NCBI GenBank assembly: GCA_963513935.1
Contig: OY740769.1
Location: 34,251,120-34,315,119, forward strand
Reading direction: 5' to 3'
DNA length: 64,000 nucleotides
Source: Aphrophora alni
Lineage: Eukaryota; Arthropoda; Insecta; Hemiptera; Aphrophoridae
Part shown: positions 49,923 to 63,727 of the stretch, piece after piece
Layout of the letters: the number at the start of each line of letters is the position of its first letter
How positions within the stretch are numbered: position 1 is the stretch's first letter
Translations under genes and position numbers: made by a program
Notes under the pieces: generated by a model
What the model was told of the DNA's origin: nothing
What the model saw: only the letters and a program-made list of their open reading frames with translations
Database searches by the model: none

Positions 49923-51998
49923 TCTAACCAAAATATTTTTTGTATATAAACCAAAATAAACGTTTATTTGAGTATTTATTAGTATAAAATGTCAAAAGAA
50001 TTTTATACATGAGGAAGTTCTAGTTTTACTACTACTAAGACACTTAAATATCAAACCTCTTTAGCCGAGGTTGGATTAAACTATATTTAATATTCAATTC
50101 GACTGCATGCTAGGCACATTTTCATTATAGTATTATATAGACTACTTCATTATAAAATCTAACTTAACCTACTCTCACATGTTTGAAGTGTAAAATCTTT
50201 ATGTCTATTTGTGCCGTCATACCATTTATAAATGACTACTCTCATATTTCAAACACTCAAAGTCGGATATCATAACATTTCCCTCTGTAGACAAAGTAAC
50301 ATAGGGCACCACATAACTCGGCAGTATTATGGCAATTAACATTCTTAATTTTGTACATATGCAAGTAAAAAAATACATTTTTTTCTCTCTGTTTAAAGAC
50401 GAAAAACTTCTCAATCATCATCGCCTTATAACAAAAAGTAAGAAAAGAACAAAAAGTTGAGATTCCAACCCACGAATGTTGATATGTCAAAATATTATGA
50501 AACACAGAGGTGAAAAACGTAAACGCAAAGTAGGTGTATTATATCAAGGATAGCTTTCTAACGGATCTGAAACGAAACATTTGCAATAGTAAGAAAGCTA
50601 TATTTTATTACCTTCATAATTTTCACAGTAGGTCAAGTCCACCGGCTTCTGTAAACACGACATCTTTTATATGAACATGTATGTCAAAATTTCTATCAGA
50701 GGCAAAAGATAGTATTTGAACGAGTTAGACAAAAATTAACATTATTGTATTAATATTGCTCATTGCAATATTTGCGAACTTTAGTAGTTATAAAAAATAA
50801 AAGACAGAGAATTAAGAGTATGTATCAAGTGAAAAAATAGTAAAATAGATTACTTATTAAAAGCTAAAATTTACGACTGTCATCATCCTTTTATTAAAAA
50901 CGGGGTATAAAATAAAGACCACTAGCCCTCGAATACTCTAATAGCGTCAAGGTAAGAAGAAAATTAGAGTTGGTCAAGAGACACCAATGTAAATGATGAA
51001 AAAGAGGGATCTAACCCAAAATAACATAGAAACATGTATAAGTACCAGCTAGGTCACTCAGCCGCTAAAGTTAGTTAATACAAACAATTCTAAAAGTAAG
51101 AACTTATTCTAAATTACTTTTATTTTATCACGTTTTACTTAATTTGAAAGAATAATTTAAAACTGTTGCTGTTTGGTATATTAAGTACGAAAACATGACA
51201 AATATGTTACAGATCTTTTTTACTTCAGTTTAAGTTTGTGGTTTTACACTAAATATATATTATTTAAGTTAGCATTTAAGACATGTAACTAGATTAATTG
51301 GATTTCCAGAACTAAGGAAAAAGTGTTCACTTGTAAGTAATTTTGATACATTTAGAATTTTGTAAAGTACCTTCATTATTTGGAACAATTTGGATCATCT
51401 GAGCCTCAGCATTTTGAGAATCGAGAATACGCCTATATGTTAAGTATTGTTTGGCTTTGTAATTTTTCTAATATTTGTAGGTTTGTGTTTAATTTATTTG
51501 TAGGTTTGTGCTTCATTTATGTGTAGGTTTGTATTTCATTTGTGATATTACATGTATCTAAAATGTGACATTATATTTATCTAATTAAATGTAAATGTCA
51601 TATATACTGTTGACTTAGATAAATTTAGTGATTTTGAAGTTGTTACATGGGTTTGTATTGTAATTTGATGGGTTTAACTCAAATGACAAGAAAATTGGTT
51701 CAACGGATAAGCAGAATTACAAAAAGGGTAATGTCCCTACTGATAATGCTATTATTTTTACGTCTTATAGGACATTTTTTCTTCTTTTTTTTTTTTGTTA
51801 CACGTAGGGTAGAGAGATATTCCATTTTATAACTTTATTTAGTCATAGAAACAGCTTTGATAATCATTTGTGAATTTTGTTATTGTTCTTCATGTATTTA
51901 AAATGAAAGCTATAATATTGCATGTTTTAATAAAATATTTTGCATCATTTGTGTATCAAAAACAAAATGTTTCGAGATTGTAAATCAACTCCTGTTAT

Positions 51999-52222
51999 CA
52001 AGTGTACAATTAGAACATAAAAGGAAAACACCAACATAGCCTAGTAGTCTAGGAAATGGTGTAAACTAAAAGTAAATCTAAAGTCTCTGAAAATCTCTAA
52101 CCTAAAACTAGACTTTTGTATTCAGGTCTAGTTTTAAACTTGAGTTCTTTTCTTAGATAATAGAATTAATTTCAACTGGTCTATGTTGGTGTTTTACTTT
52201 TTTATGTTCTCTTTTTACACTT
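51999..52222. mobile_element. MITE-like hairpin element
   Basis: Imperfect inverted repeats of about 40 bp: AACACCAACATAG ends at 52039 and its reverse complement CTATGTTGGTGTT starts at 52181. Outer matches run AAGTGTA (about 52000) against TACACTT (about 52216). It has no coding capacity. It lies in the block of unit B (50722-52240) that is absent from unit A. Confidence 0.6.
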
Positions 52223-53011
52223 AATAACGATGGTTGATTTATATCATCGAAACAACGTGTATTAATTTTGATATTCACAAATGATGGCACCTTATAATAA
52301 AATTATACGAACAAGCCATCATTATCAAATAACTTTATAACCAGCCTAGGCTATATTTTAACTTATATTTCATCGGTCTCGTTAATATTTAGACATGAAC
52401 TGTACTGTCAGGATATATCAGTACGATATACTCCTAAAAAAGTAAAACAACCCCCCCCCCCGAATAAATAATATTAAGAACAAGTGTACTATGGTAATTC
52501 ATAATTTAACTCAATTGGATCGATTTTTTGTCATCAAAATTAAAAATTGAACACGCCATTTTAAAATAAGCATTGTCATGTCAGAGATATCGGAATATAA
52601 GAATGTAAATCATTATTCTTATTACTCATATAAATCATTGGTTATTGAATTTGGTTAAGTAAAAAAAGTAAATTTGTAATGCAATTAAATTTTACATTTA
52701 TTTCAATTAACCCGTAAACAAAATGTTAGTGTTGATTAATGGTTTAATACTGGAAGTGATTGATGGGCACTGCAAATAAACCTTTGTGATTTGTATTATA
52801 TACAAATCAATATGCATAAAAGAGGAAAAAGAATATTTTATTTCGTTCACTGAAAACTTGTATAATTATTTGAGAAACAATATTTGATTTCACGGTAACG
52901 AATTTCAGTAATAAAATAATCTAACCAGGAAATAACTTATAATCTCTCTATGCGTCATTTTAATCTGATATTATTAACCTTACACACGAGAAAATATCAC
53001 ATAGACACAGA

Positions 53012-53108
53012 GTTGTGCCCTATCTTAGATACTTTAAGAGAAATCAAACACAAAATATCTAAATGCGTGTCTAGATAAAATCGCTTTTCGATATAAAATA
53101 GTATAAAA
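53012..53108 (+). promoter_or_regulatory. Unit B GGY promoter with doubled TATA
   Basis: GTTGTGCCCTATCTTA at 53012-53027; TATAAAA at 53092 and 53102. Nearly identical to the unit A copy. Confidence 0.72.
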
Positions 53109-53162
53109 TAGTTAATTTTTTTAGACACTGTACACTTGCACCCAAAGTAGTAAAGTAACATA

Positions 53163-54364
53163 ATGGCAGTATTCCAAGTAGCAGTCTGTGCTTTAGCACT
53201 CTTCGCTTTCGTCCAGGTATGTTTGTACACTTTACACTTGTCAGCTTATTTCAATAGTACACATTTATTGTTTGTCAAGTAAACATTGTTTAATCCATTC
53301 AATAAAACTCTTATGTTTGGATGCTTTGTGCGTCACTTTATTTATCAACATTTGTAGAATACGAAAATTTTATAATGTAACATGCATATGTGTCGTTTTG
53401 ACCCACATATGTAAATAGAAATAAGAACTTTAAACTTTTGTGTATTCCATAAATTACCATTAATATGTAAAAATCTGAAAAATAATATTTCTGTATAAAT
53501 CTTTTACTTAATTAAATTTAAGATGGTTATTTGCAGTCCACTACAAATATACCACTTTCTATACTGTTTTTGTGTAGTTTTATGCTGTCAAAGATAAAAA
53601 ATGCATACACAAAAATGAGTTTAAATTTGATATCTTAAAAGTTAAAGTTACTTCTCTATACTACTATTAAAAAGCAGGACAGGAATATGTTATATTTTCA
53701 CAATTTTACATTAAAATAACCTTGAAAGTATGCTATACAAGCGCTAAAGGATGGTTCGAACTGCACTGGCACTATATTGTGTCGTTACTGCTAGTTAATT
53801 CGATTCTGTCACAAGAACAAGTGCAACTATTAGAGGATCAGACTGTGACAAGTTAGAGTGCTTTTTACATTTGTAGTACTATTCCTCTCTCTCTCATTTA
53901 CATTTACAGAACTATTCCCCTAGCTCTCACTTGCATTTCCAGGCCTAATCTTACAGCTTTTATAGGGATATATTTTTCTTATTTTGTTAGTTTTTTCATA
54001 ATAATTTCAACCAACCCAAAGTAATAAAGGGAAATAATGGCAGTATTCCAAGTAGCAGTCTGTGCTTTAGCACTCTTCGCTTTCGTCCAGGTATGTTTGT
54101 ACACTTTACACTGGTCAGCTTATTTCAGAACTTCAAATTATTGTTTGTCAATATATTAGCCAACTAAACATTATCTAATCCATTCTATGAAATGCTTATG
54201 TTCCGTCTGTTTATTCAGCAGAAATTAATGAGGGAAAATGGCAGTGACACGTTACATTAGTAGTTTCAAAATGCACTACTATTCATCCATCTTAAATTTA
54301 CTACATTAATTGAATGACATTTTTGGGATAGCTTGTATAATTTCGATACATGTTTAGAGAAATA

Positions 54365-54430
<66 letters not shown>

Positions 54431-55888
54431 TTATATATTTTAATACAACTAATATTGTATGAGTGTTTTTTGAACTGAATAAGAATTAGTTTAGTTTACC
54501 ATTGTAATGTTTTACACTTTATAGATTCTTTGTGTATTTTATTTATGCTCAGTTTAATGGGGAATGTGATTTAATGTAAAATAAATGAAATCTTGCATCC
54601 TTTTTCGTATAAAAACCAATCTATTGCGTTTTCTAATTAATGAAACTAACCGATGTTGTAGAAATGTAGGCCTATTCCTGTTCATTCAATATAAAATGTA
54701 CTTTTAACAGTTTTATAGGAAGAAAGTTCAACATAACCGGCGTAAGCCGTCAGAATTTCTAATCCAATATAAAGTATTTACATTTAAAGTTATTATAAAA
54801 CGTAACACTCAGCGATCACTTTAGTGAGTACAGGTGTAAAGTCCACTGGATCCTATACCTTTTATCATATAGTCTTCTTCTTGTGTTAGATCAATTAATT
54901 TTCCCTATTTACTCTCTCTTGACCAAGTTTCTTCCGGCTTCGATACTATTAGAGTGTTTGAGAGCTAAAGGTCTGTCTTTTATAGTCTTTTCCTTAATTT
55001 TTGAAAGCAATGACCGAACGAGAGATTTTTCACCTTTAAACAACACAGGGAAAATGTATAAAATAATAAGTACTCGTAAAATAATAATAGTATTATAATA
55101 ATAACAATCAGTTAATACATTTTTTGTTAAGATTTAACTTGTATTCTAAGTAGCATTAAATACTGAACATTAAATTTTTAACTATTGGATTAAATTATTT
55201 ATAATTTATTGTAATTCTTTCATACATCTGAAATTAAATAATCATTCATAATTACAGGAAAGAGAATTCATTATTTCATTCAGTCATGATAATGAAAGGA
55301 GAGAACAATAATAAAGAACATATAAATGTCTCCACCCCAAACATCAGTAGGATAATATTAAGGGATCGCATAAAATTAAGTATTATATGAAATACATAAA
55401 ATACATTTAAGTTAATTATATCTTATTTTACGTAAATTAAATCTGTTTTTTTATAGTTAAATATTAAATGTAAAATTCCGTTTCAGGTATCTACAGCATG
55501 TGGATATGGATATGGAAGCTATGGAGGTTATGGATGTGGGTGTGGTTGTGATCCTCTTGTAGTAGATGTAGACACTTATTGCGTACCTACTTGTGGATGT
55601 GGTGGATACGGGGGATATGGTGGATATGGCGGATATGGTGGATATGGTGGATATGGTGGTTATGGCTGTGGATGTGGATGTGGATGCGATTGTTGTTGCG
55701 ACTCCTGCTGTTGCTGTGAGCCCGTCACCGAAGTTACAACTGTTAAATGCGTTCCTGTTGTTGAAACTTATGTTGAACCCTGCTGTGGTTGCGGTTATGG
55801 TTACGGCAATGGTTATGGTTACGGTGGATATGGTGGTTACTATGGTTACCCAGGATATGGATATGGCGGATGTGGTTGTGGATATTAA
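53163..55888 (+). CDS. Gly/Tyr/Cys-rich secreted protein, unit B GGY type (151 aa), chimeric locus
   Basis: The best model joins exon 1 (53163-53216) to exon 2 (55487-55888) across a 2270-bp intron; the protein has the same plan and length as the product of 35131-36533. Exon 1 encodes MAVFQVAVCALALFAFVQ. A second, intact exon 1 copy (54037-54090) sits inside the intron. DNA from 53217 to about 54013 matches the intron of the 29416 gene (29470 to about 30265), whereas DNA after 54090 matches the 35131 gene intron. The first exon 1 has the full promoter (motif 53012, TATA at 53092 and 53102). The second lacks a TATA box and an obvious acceptor, so it is probably skipped. Using the second donor after starting at 53163 would read into intron stops. 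AATAAA at 56042. Confidence 0.82.
54037..54090 (+). other. Extra exon 1 copy inside the 53163 gene intron
   Basis: Encodes a full 18-residue signal segment MAVFQVAVCALALFAFVQ with a good donor (CAG/GTATGT). Upstream, only about 20 bases of family 5' leader remain (AAAGTAATAAAGG), abutting sequence from another gene's intron at about 54014-54019. No TATAAAA or shared upstream motif lies at the normal distance. It could be an inert duplication scar or an alternative first exon. Confidence 0.8.
54371..54424. repeat. (TA)n microsatellite inside the unit B GGY gene intron
   Basis: About 27 TA units; the unit A intron has no expansion at the aligned place (about 35455). Confidence 0.95.
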
Positions 55889-56049
55889 AAATTCTGACTG
55901 TCATAATTCTGTATCGTTAAGAAATCATGAAAATAAACTGCTGACATTTATGATTGTGGAAACAATATTTCAAGTAATTTACATTCCCTACAATAATTTT
56001 TCTAAACTGTATCTTTTTGTATGATTTTTGTTTAATGAAGTAATAAAAC

Positions 56050-59000
56050 TAAGTAATTACAGATCATATATGTGTTCTTTAATTTCCCCTGTTTCATACA
56101 AGTTCTATTGGTATTCTGAAATATTTTAATGAGTGTTCATAAACTATAAACCTTGTCAAATAAAGTATTCTTCAAACGTTTGATAGGTTTTTCCCTCAAA
56201 CATGATTACATAAGTATTTTTTCAAACTAATATTTAATTAATTATTAAATAATATTTAATAAATATTAAATATTATAACTAATATAATGTAGGTATATTA
56301 TTAACTAATATAATGTAGGTATATTATTAACTAATATATAATATTAATTTAATTAAAATTATTTAACTAATTTGAATGAAGTTCAATCAATAAATATTTT
56401 ATATTCCATATATTTTCACACATATAAAACGTACAGCTTTTGTATTTTCGTAAGAATGTAATTAGTTTATCCAAGTTTTGTTTAAAAACTTACGAAACAA
56501 AACACCCCTGGCGATACTGACCCCAGGTTACTGAACAGGTTACAATGACTACAGTTCGAAATATACTGTATTCAGTCATTTTATAAATGACAAAGTAAAC
56601 AATTCATAAATGCTTCAAAGCCAAAAATAAATAAAACTAACTGTGACTGCGTGAACAGGTTAGGTTGGTTAGTGTTAGGTTACTAGTGGACTAAACTGAA
56701 ACTCAATTCTATGGAGGCCTGATAGGCGCATTTTCAGTCGGTTAATATGTGGTGAACACATCAAAATTCACTTCGCTGTTATTTTAGCATTTTCAACCAG
56801 AGATTGTCAATAATTGTAGTTTTTCAATTTTTCTCATAAATTTGGTTCAGCTCCCTTAAATGTTTGAGCCCTCACGAGGATTCAACTCGAGACCCCTCAG
56901 TCAGTAGAAGTGAATTGTAAACTTATAATATAAAACCTGTTCCTGAAATATAGACTACTTGAATATAAACCATGGTCCAATCTAAACTTTCCAAGGTGTT
57001 ACAGCGAGGTTTATTATTTCAGTGTTGTAATATTTATAAAAAGTCGGATATCTGAGCACATAGTAATATTTACGAACATTCAAATTTATTGATAAAATTT
57101 AAGTTCGTAAATGCTAAAAAGCGCCGCCGTAAATAATTAAACATAACTGTAAGAAGTTAAGTTAGTTTAGACAGGTGAACTGTACACTAACAATCTTTTA
57201 CAAACTTTTTCTTATAATAAAAACTGATTGAATATAAAACCGGACCTAAATCTAACCTGTTCGCTGTACTACAGCTAGGTTTAATTTTTAAAATGTCTCA
57301 GTAGTTATAACACAAATATTTTCTTATTTTAGTACGACTTTAGTCAGATATTTCAAACTTTGAATATTTTACAATTTACAATATTTAGATTTGGTCATTT
57401 ATTTCGTCAAAGTTCTAAATATGTTGTCATCAGCCTTTTAAAATGAGGAAGTAGACTTTTTATAAATGCTACAAGGCAGTAAATAATGAAAACTTACTGT
57501 AACAGATTAGGTAAGATAAATATTAAATCAGGTACAATATAGAAGTTGTAATATATTACCTCCTAGCATAATATAGAATATATAATTTAAAAACGACCTA
57601 ATCTAACCTGTTCGTACTGTTAGAGTTAGTTTATTATTTATGGTGTAGCATTTATAAAATTATTATTTTAATATATAAATTTGGCCATTTTAAAATATCC
57701 CGTCACTAAGTTGATTATTCATTTTGATCAATGAGGGTGTTTGTAGTTTGCTCTGAAACATAAAGTACAGGAGGGTTTTCCCGTTTACAAATGTATACAG
57801 CGTAATGGTTTTAAAAGTTGAATAAAAGAAAATATATGTTAATGTTGAGCACTTCCGAGATTTGCAACACTTGAGATTTCAGAAATTGAACCAATATCTT
57901 ATATCGTTAAACTTTCATAGTCCTAAGAGTTATCATTTCTTGAAAACAAAATTTTAAATTAGTAATTTAATTTATCTCTTACAGGTGAATACAAAGGACA
58001 TCAGTTCTTGAAGTAGTTGAGGACAACATATCTTCGAAATAATTTCCTGACGTCTGTTAATTATACAATGGAGTTTTTAAAACATTTTCAATTATATACA
58101 TCTTTATACAATTAAATTCAGATTTTTTATGTCTTCTAACAGGCCACATCATTGCGCTGTTTTATGTCCTGTAGTAGTGAGGAAAGTTAACTTAGTTGTG
58201 TAAGTAGATGTTACAAACAGATATCTACCCAAAGGTAGAACAATTTGACAAACTACCTCACTATATTTTACTTAGTTTTGCGGATAAACTAAACTGTTTG
58301 AAATAAATTCACTAGTTTCATTTGTATTTTTATACTTATTAAGAGATGTAATTTTGTTTATTGTTATTATTAAAAATATTGTTACATGTGAACGTAATTT
58401 AATTCTTATACATCTAAGAAAATGTTTTCTCCATAATACGGGTTTTGTGTGAAGTCAAATAGCCATTAAAAGGAAATTCGGTTAAAGTAAAATGAATATT
58501 TAAATTATTAATTCAATTAAAGTCAGTATAATATTAAAATAAATGTCTGTTTATTTTGGTTGCTTGTAGTACAGTTATGTGACAGAAAGTTGTAATTGTT
58601 ATATGAAGTACTGCTCACTGTAGACGTTAATGCAATTTATGTGCTTTGATCATAAACATTTTTGTACGTATTTTAAATCAAATAAAACTAACTTTTCCAT
58701 AATTATTAAGTTGTAAAATGATGTTGTTATGAATATACAACATATTCCTTATAATTATATATGTTAATAGGGTTATTTTGCTAATCATTTATAAGTACAT
58801 GATTTTCATATGACTAACAAAAAAATCTCTTTTTAGCTAAAGAAGTTAATTAAATAATTTAGGTTAGTTTAGTTTAGGCAAAGTTGAGGAGACCTACCGT
58901 AAAATATAATGCATGTATACATACGAAATGTGTATATATTCATGTTTCGTTTATTTGTAAAATTATAAAATCAAATAAGACTCTATATTGAAATTATTTA

Positions 59001-59300
59001 TAAAAAAATAAATAAATATTAGTTTTGATGAATACAAAAGTATTTTATACGGTAAATTGGTACAGAATATACTTTATATATAATAAAATTTAAATAAATT
59101 TTGAACACAATTTCTCATAAATAATAAATAATTTCTGTTTGGTTTTATTTCTTCAATAAACAAAAATCTGTTAAAAATATTGAATACATTTTAGAAAATA
59201 TTTTCTAATTCATCTAAATTATGATAATTTGGAATACTGTTTCTAGAACTAGAAATGTATCAGTAGTTTACTACGTGTAATCGTTAAAGGTCTGATAGTT
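56050..59300. other. Unit B convergent intergenic region
   Basis: Between the 3' ends of the GGY (+) and GGC (-) genes. The inner 2.2 kb (56690-58920) is absent from unit A and holds repeats only; no exon was found. Confidence 0.5.
56600..57720. repeat. Alternating inverted repeats
   Basis: Forward phrases such as AACTGTGACTGCGTGAACAG (56639), ACTGTAAGAAGTTAAG (about 57146) and ACTGTAACAGATTAGG (about 57498) alternate with reverse-complement phrases (TCTAACCTGTTCGCTGTACT at about 57252, CTAACCTGTTCGTACTGTTA at about 57603). Nested hairpin elements are likely. Only the first phrase has a unit A counterpart (about 37405). Confidence 0.55.
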
Positions 59301-59304
59301 GTAA

Positions 59305-61760
59305 TTACCAGCCATAACCGCAACCGTAATTGCCACATCCACCATAACATCCACAACCACCACAGCCGCAACCACAGCCAGGTTGACAGTAGGTTTCAAC
59401 AACAGGTACACAATGTACAGTGGTAACTTCTGTGATGGGCTCGCAGCAGCAGTCACAGCAACAGTCACAGCAACAGTCGCAACCGCATCCGCCACATCCA
59501 CCGCATCCGCCACCACATCCACCACATCCGCCACCACATCCACCACATCCGCCACCACATCCACCACCACATCCACCACCGTAACCACATCCACCACAAC
59601 CGCAACCTCCACATCCACCATAGCCACGACATCCGCCACATCCACCACAGCCACCCCATCCGCCACATCCGCCACATCCATTATATCCATATGCACCTCC
59701 GCAAGCTGAAGATACCTGAAACCAAAGTCATATTTATATAATTCAAACATTCAGTTACCTTCGTTCATTTTTAATACTCCAACTTTTTTTTATTTAAAAC
59801 ATATTTAATTTGATTTTATATAATAATTATATACTATATATATATTATAAAAGTTCTATTTACGTAATAACTAGTTTAAGGTAAAAGCAAAATGTGGACT
59901 CACTAATATTGTTTCTTTCCGGTGTTTCATAAGAGTTATTAAATTTCGAATTATTTAAATTATAGATTTAGTAATTTAAAATTTAATTTTAGACTTTTCT
60001 CCACAATTTGCGGTTAACTTATAAAACAATTTAAGACTTTATCATCGATATAGGTTTTAAAAATTATTTGTAATCTATTATTGGGGCTTTAATCTTATGA
60101 TACACGAAACATATACAAATATATTTTTAATTGGAATATTTTTAATAATATTATTGAGGATGTAACGTTATATTTTTGTCTCGTATTTACTATCTCTTTC
60201 GAATATTAGTACACTTTATCATAGTTATAGTTACATTTTGTCCACCACAAATTAATTAGTTTGATTTTTATTAGTTTAGTTACTCTTTGAAAATTGGGCA
60301 AGATTTAATTTTAATACAATATGATTCTCTATTAAGTTTAATGAAAGACAAAGTCAATTTATCGAGTGTAAGATATCACTTAATCTGTTGTCAGTTAATA
60401 ATTAATACTATAATAAATCAATAACTATAAGTGTCAATACTTCGTGAATACAGTTCAAACTTTCTCGAGACATGCACAACACCCACCTAAGATTAGTAAA
60501 AAAGTCACCTGAACAACGTATGCTGAAAAAATAGTAGTGTTCTTACAAACAAAGCTATAATGTGTTACTGTTCCTTTCCTTCAAATCGCTACCATTTATT
60601 CTTTTTGTACAAGAACATTAAGCTATAGTGCCGCTTAAATTATGTTATACTGTTTTGTACCTATTCAAAAGTACAAAGGCACATACTTTTCGGAAATATG
60701 TGTTTATCTTTTAAACGATGGGTGACAATTTTACGTCTAGCCGTAATAATTTATATCTTCAATATTACAATATTAGATTGAAGTAAACTGTAAGAGCTAC
60801 AAAGGACGTTGCCAAGCACTCCCATTATAAAAGGTTTTGCCCGATATGATTATTTTTCAAAATGTTTAGAGATATATTTTCTTTGAGATAAAATTGAAAG
60901 TTGTGTTTTATTATCCGATTTTTAAGAATTTATAACTCAATTTCAAGAAGGTCTCACTAATCAGTTTTATAAATGTAATTAAGACCTACAAACATTAATA
61001 GCTCCAAGATTCTGTTTTATTCACGAAGAATATTGAATTTGTAATTATAATCGATGTAGATCTGCCAACATACATTGTTCAATTGTTAATTATTTGTGAA
61101 AACAAATTACATATTTCGTTGAGTAAGATATATTCTATCCGACAAAAACATATGAACGTATATTTATTATCAGATTCCGATTAAATTAAAATGAAGGTTG
61201 ATGTGACCCTATTTTCCATTACCTTTAACTATTTTTTAATAATTAAAATTTTAGGAGGATCAAATTGTATTTGTTTAAACATAGCAATATTTAATATCTC
61301 TGACATTAATAGAATAGAAAACTTGAATTGGTAATATTACGATTGTTATTAAGGCAGAATAATACGAGTTTTAAGGGTAACCGAATACAAAATTGGTTAT
61401 TAAAACTTGCCTTGGAAAAATATCCAATTAAGTATAGTGTGTTGTAATCTATGAATCCACACCAAAATATTTTCTACCAAAATATTTTCCAAACTATTAT
61501 TCTTAAAAATATGTTTCTTTCTTCAGAATATGACATATTGTTATTAATTATGGAATTCATATTAAAATGTGAACCAGATTTTCTAAATATCTAGAAAATT
61601 TAATAGTTTTAAATAACTCAAATCTTCTATAAAATTATTTTAAATTCAAAGGAACAAATGCGAATTTTGTCAAATTAGCTGAATAAATATAACTTTAAAA
61701 ACATACCTGGACGAAGGCGAAAAGTGCCAAAGCACAGACTGCTACTTGGAATGCTGCCAT
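59305..61760 (-). CDS. Gly/Cys-rich secreted protein, unit B GGC type (154 aa)
   Basis: Minus strand; exon 1 is 61760-61707 and exon 2 is 59715-59305, 1991-bp phase-0 intron. Exon 1 encodes MAAFQVAVCALALFAFVQ. Exon 2 has 136 residues against 128 in the unit A copy. The extra eight residues come from more GGC/GGGC units and a longer cysteine cluster (CDCCCDCCCDCCC). Several positions that are G, S or Y in the unit A copy are cysteine here, for example in the tail (GGCGCYGGC against GGYGSYGGC). The CEPITEVTTVHCVPVVETY cassette and the C-terminal NYGCGYGW are unchanged. Promoter: TATATATA at 61806-61813 and shared motif at 61888-61903. It is divergent from the partial gene at 63728. Confidence 0.87.
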
Positions 61761-61805
61761 TTTGTTTCTTTACTAGTTCAGTTGAAAATGGTAAGGTAAA
61801 CTCTC

Positions 61806-61903
61806 TATATATACTACTTTACATCAAAAGGTGCCTTTGTCTCGACACACGTATAAATCTCTGGTGTCTGATATCTGTTGGAGTTTCAAAGATAGGGCAC
61901 AAC
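61806..61903 (-). promoter_or_regulatory. Unit B GGC gene promoter
   Basis: Minus strand: motif GTTGTGCCCTATCTTT at 61903-61888 and TATATATA at 61813-61806, as in unit A. Confidence 0.7.
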
Positions 61904-63579
61904 ACGGTGTCTATTAGATAATTATTTCGGGTGCGAGGTTAGTATTTCAGACTATAATCACGAAATGAGAGATTATGTAATATTTTCACAAGTTTATTTG
62001 CCGAAAAATTAAAAATAAAACTAGGTGTAATATTTTAATTATACTTTTCAATACAAAATGTATCAGAAATATATTAGTTTCGGTAATATAATACGAAATT
62101 TAAATTCAGATTTGATACATTTCTTATTGAAAGAGGTCTTTAGAGACATTATATTTTCCAGTATTAAAATGGCATTCAGTACTACATCTTTAATTTTTAA
62201 TCGGATATTTTGTGTTATTGTTCAACTACAGATCACGAAAATGAGAATCAGAATTATCGAATTTTATAACTGTCACTCAAGTTTTGACAAAATAATTGTT
62301 TTATAAACAGCAAGCGTATGTCCCCAGTAAGTGCTGGTCTATAAAACAGTAACAATAAACCCAAATACAACATTAAGGAAAGAAAAATCTATAATATATT
62401 GTAAATATATTTGGCAGTCTTTTCTTTCTTGATGTCCAGATATTGTGTAACTCCTTTCTGCAGTACAGATTGTTTTTGGAGTTTTTTATGAGCCACTGGA
62501 GGTATCTCCTCTAGAAGTTTTTTTAGTAGATTATGGACCGGATGGTCTGATCTCTATGACGAACATATCAGGAGCTTTCTCCTCAGGATCCTGAAGGAAA
62601 TGTCAAGATGACCAACCCAAAAATGGATGTGTTTTCGTTTTTTCACAACTATAGGACCACTTTCCCCTCTTTTCACTTTCTAATCATTTTTTCATATTAG
62701 TTCCAGAGGTTTTACTGCTACAGACTAAGGTAAATCAGGATAACTAGACATCCTCGTTTTAAATATGTAGGATGATTCAGACCACAAGTCTCAATTATAG
62801 GAGTCTAATTCTAAAGAATTTAAAATTTAACCTTAGATCAAGTTATACCTAATAATAAAGGGGGTTTTTTTATATCACACCATTTAAAAAATATCTTATA
62901 TGTTAGATTTAATGGTAGTCTGTAAATACAAAATGTATAGTTATTATTAGTCTACATTTTAATTTTTTTATTTAGTGTGTAACTCAACCTACATGTCTTA
63001 AGGTTTACATATGGTTGTTTTAATTTTTCATAAAGTGGAGTTGAAAGCATTTTTAATAAGAGTGCAAATATGGCACAATATATTGAGGACCTGGTAATAA
63101 AGATACCTGTTTTATTTAATTTATTTTTTAATTAAAAAAGATAAACGAATAAAGAAATGAGCGTAAAGTCCAAAGTTTGAAATATTTTTGGCTTCCATAT
63201 TGAAATTGTAAATAAGATTTGTATTTTTTGCCTAAAAGTTTGATTTCCAATGATGTTTTTAATTAGATATAACGTAACCCATGTTTGCATTAGAAAATCT
63301 CAAGAAATATAATCCACTCCCACCCATACATGCCCCGAATAGTCAACCGAATTCGGGAAAATATTTCTCCATTCTTCTAATACAAAAGAGTAAAAGATGG
63401 GTACATGTAAAATTTGTGTGTGTTTTTTATATATAAAAAAGTTACAAAACTGTATTATTTTATTTTATTTTTCCATAATATATTCCAGTAATTGAAAAAT
63501 ATATTTAATTATCTCTCCGTGCGTGATTATATACTTATAAACTTACCTTACCTACAAAATATTATCAAATAGACGCCAT

Positions 63580-63673
63580 GTTGTGCTCTATCTTAGAAAG
63601 TGGAGTGAAATCAAACACCAGTGATTTAAACGTGGTCTCAACAAAGGCAATTTCAATGAAAAATAGTATAAAA
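63580..63673 (+). promoter_or_regulatory. Promoter of the partial short GGC gene, unit B
   Basis: GTTGTGCTCTATCTTA at 63580-63595 and TATAAAA at 63667-63673, the same spacing as unit A. Confidence 0.7.
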
Positions 63674-63727
63674 GGGTTCACGGGACTAAACCAGGTACAC
63701 TTGCAACCAAATTAACAAAGAAACAAA

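Noticed and set aside
56870..56905. Possible tRNA-like B box (GAGTTGAATCC on the minus strand) suggesting a SINE
   Set aside because: The A box and tail could not be found, and related copies at 9.0 and 22.1 kb do not include it.
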